A stretch of DNA of 64,000 nt. It comes from Cupriavidus sp. UYMMa02A. Its GTDB lineage: Bacteria; Pseudomonadota; Gammaproteobacteria; Burkholderiales; Burkholderiaceae. Position numbers and translations under genes: made by a program. The notes beneath the pieces were generated by a model, which saw nothing but the letters and a program-made list of their open reading frames with translations, was not told the DNA's origin and did no database searches. The DNA lies in the NCBI GenBank assembly GCA_001725945.1, contig LRMT01000033.1, forward strand, positions 88,710 to 152,709, read 5' to 3'. Numbering within the stretch: position 1 is the first letter of the stretch; each line of letters starts with the position of its first letter. Shown in pieces: positions 63,250 to 64,000 of the stretch.

Positions 63250-63726
63250 ATGCATGCTGTTTCCCCAAAGTTTGCTGGCATCATTGCCATTGCAGCCGCA
63301 AGCGCCCTGTCTGGATGCGCGATCCCCAGTGCGGAGAGCTCGAACCCCTTCCAGGAACCCTGGCCGTGGACCAAGCTTGTCGCCGTCAATCGCACCGACC
63401 ATGACGTAATGGCCGTTCGCGCCGGTCGTTGCGAATCCGGGCCCGCGTCACGGCACTCGCAGTCAACCCCATCGTTCTGCTTCCTCGGCAACAAGCCGGA
63501 CGGGCCGATCGCGGTCACCTGGAACGATGCCGTGGCCGACGCGGAACCCAATGCGGCTTCCAGTCAGGGGAAGGCGCACGCCTCCACGGCGTCGCCGCCG
63601 CACCTATGGCTTGAAGATCCGCGTCCGGAAGACATCACGAGCGGATACTTGTGCGTACTGCTGCGCAACGATGCGCAAGTGAGCCTGACTGTCGCCGCCA
63701 CAGCCGAAGCGTGCGCCGTTCTCTAG
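63250..63726 (+). CDS. Putative lipoprotein of unknown function
   Basis: 158 residues. Lipobox-like LSGC after a hydrophobic FAGIIAIAAASA segment. Mature part has paired Cys (AGRCESG, SFCFLG, YLCVLL) that may form disulfides. No recognisable domain. The RBS is poor, so the start is uncertain. Confidence 0.6.
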   Translation: MHAVSPKFAGIIAIAAASALSGCAIPSAESSNPFQEPWPWTKLVAVNRTDHDVMAVRAGRCESGPASRHSQSTPSFCFLGNKPDGPIAVTWNDAVADAEPNAASSQGKAHASTASPPHLWLEDPRPEDITSGYLCVLLRNDAQVSLTVAATAEACAVL

Positions 63727-63764
63727 TTCACTGCACGTTTCAACGCAGCCTTCCCGAAGCCAGA

Positions 63765-63793
63765 GTGGACCGACTGCCATCGGCCCGGTCCAC
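63765..63793. terminator. Possible bidirectional terminator
   Basis: Eight-bp perfect stem GTGGACCG/CGGTCCAC between convergent genes, 12-13 nt loop, no clear T-run. Confidence 0.35.
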
Positions 63794-63805
63794 CTTCCGC
63801 CGCGA

Positions 63806-64000
63806 CTATTGCACCGAGTAACCGCGGCCCGTCATGCAAGCCCTCCACGCCTGCCAGTAGGACGTCAGCGCCCAATCGTTGTTGGCCTGCGTCTGCGCGC
63901 TGATCGCGGCCGCCTGGCGGCGTTGCTGGCGATGTGCGATGCCACCGGCAACCGTGCCGACTGCGGCGCCCGTTGCGGCGCCCTTGCCGGCATCGCGGCA
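63806..64000 (-). CDS. Glycine-zipper envelope protein, C-terminal part
   Basis: Runs off the right end of the window; 64 residues visible. GKGAATGAAVGTVAGGIA is a glycine-zipper membrane segment, followed by a Gln-rich helix and a short tail ending ACMTGRGYSVQ before TAG. Typical of small Gly-zipper (YMGG-like) outer-envelope proteins. N-terminus not in window. Confidence 0.75.
   Translation of the reverse strand, partial: CRDAGKGAATGAAVGTVAGGIAHRQQRRQAAAISAQTQANNDWALTSYWQAWRACMTGRGYSVQ

Overview
This window looks like a chromosomal or megaplasmid segment of a Cupriavidus/Ralstonia-type betaproteobacterium (Burkholderiaceae). The grounds are high-GC coding, the split three-gene transhydrogenase, oxalate and acetone catabolism modules, a Bug/TctC-type remnant, and small PXPV-type and glycine-zipper envelope proteins typical of the group. 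The genus is inferred, not proven.

Layout. 0.5-14.1 kb: an oxalate-utilisation region, almost all on the minus strand: PAS protein, frc, oxc, oxalate/formate antiporter, pntB-pntAb-pntAa, FAH hydrolase, a second frc, a GntR/FCD regulator and a KPR-type reductase. A shared palindromic motif (TGATATATCA next to CATAC) lies upstream of oxc, the second frc and the reductase, with a variant upstream of the regulator, so one regulon is likely. 14.3-18.9 kb: TerC, OpgD, a second GntR regulator, an EamA exporter and a 61-aa protein. 19.0-20.7 kb: decayed DNA with an ftsH pseudogene that has lost its AAA+ domain. 20.7-24.7 kb: galU, an outer-membrane protein and a large lipoprotein.

25.1-47.6 kb: an exopolysaccharide island. 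Two convergent half-operons meet near 30.8 kb. The plus half carries wcaJ, VanZ/WcaI, an acetyltransferase and a GT2. The minus half runs wza-wzb-wzc-manC-gmd-fcl-wzy-wzx-pyruvyltransferase-GT4-beta-helix lyase. Each half is flanked, divergently, by a member of one uncharacterised paralogous family. The core at about 30.8-37.4 kb is visibly more AT-rich. 47.9-58.1 kb: acetone carboxylase operon acxABC with an acyl-CoA synthetase, an LRAT-domain gene and the sigma54 activator acxR. Sigma54 promoters and a shared GTCCG-N5-CGGAC element suggest that AcxR controls both acxABC and the LRAT gene. 58.3-64 kb: small secreted proteins, IS66 and TctC scars, a NodT/HlyD/DUF3302 efflux operon, and a glycine-zipper gene cut by the window end.

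Quality warning. Roughly forty reading-frame breaks occur across otherwise conserved genes. Nearly every one is repaired by restoring one base in a short homopolymer (two look like an extra base). This is a sequencing-error signature, so such genes are annotated as full-length CDS with the break stated. Only the ftsH remnant and the IS66/TctC scars show real decay.
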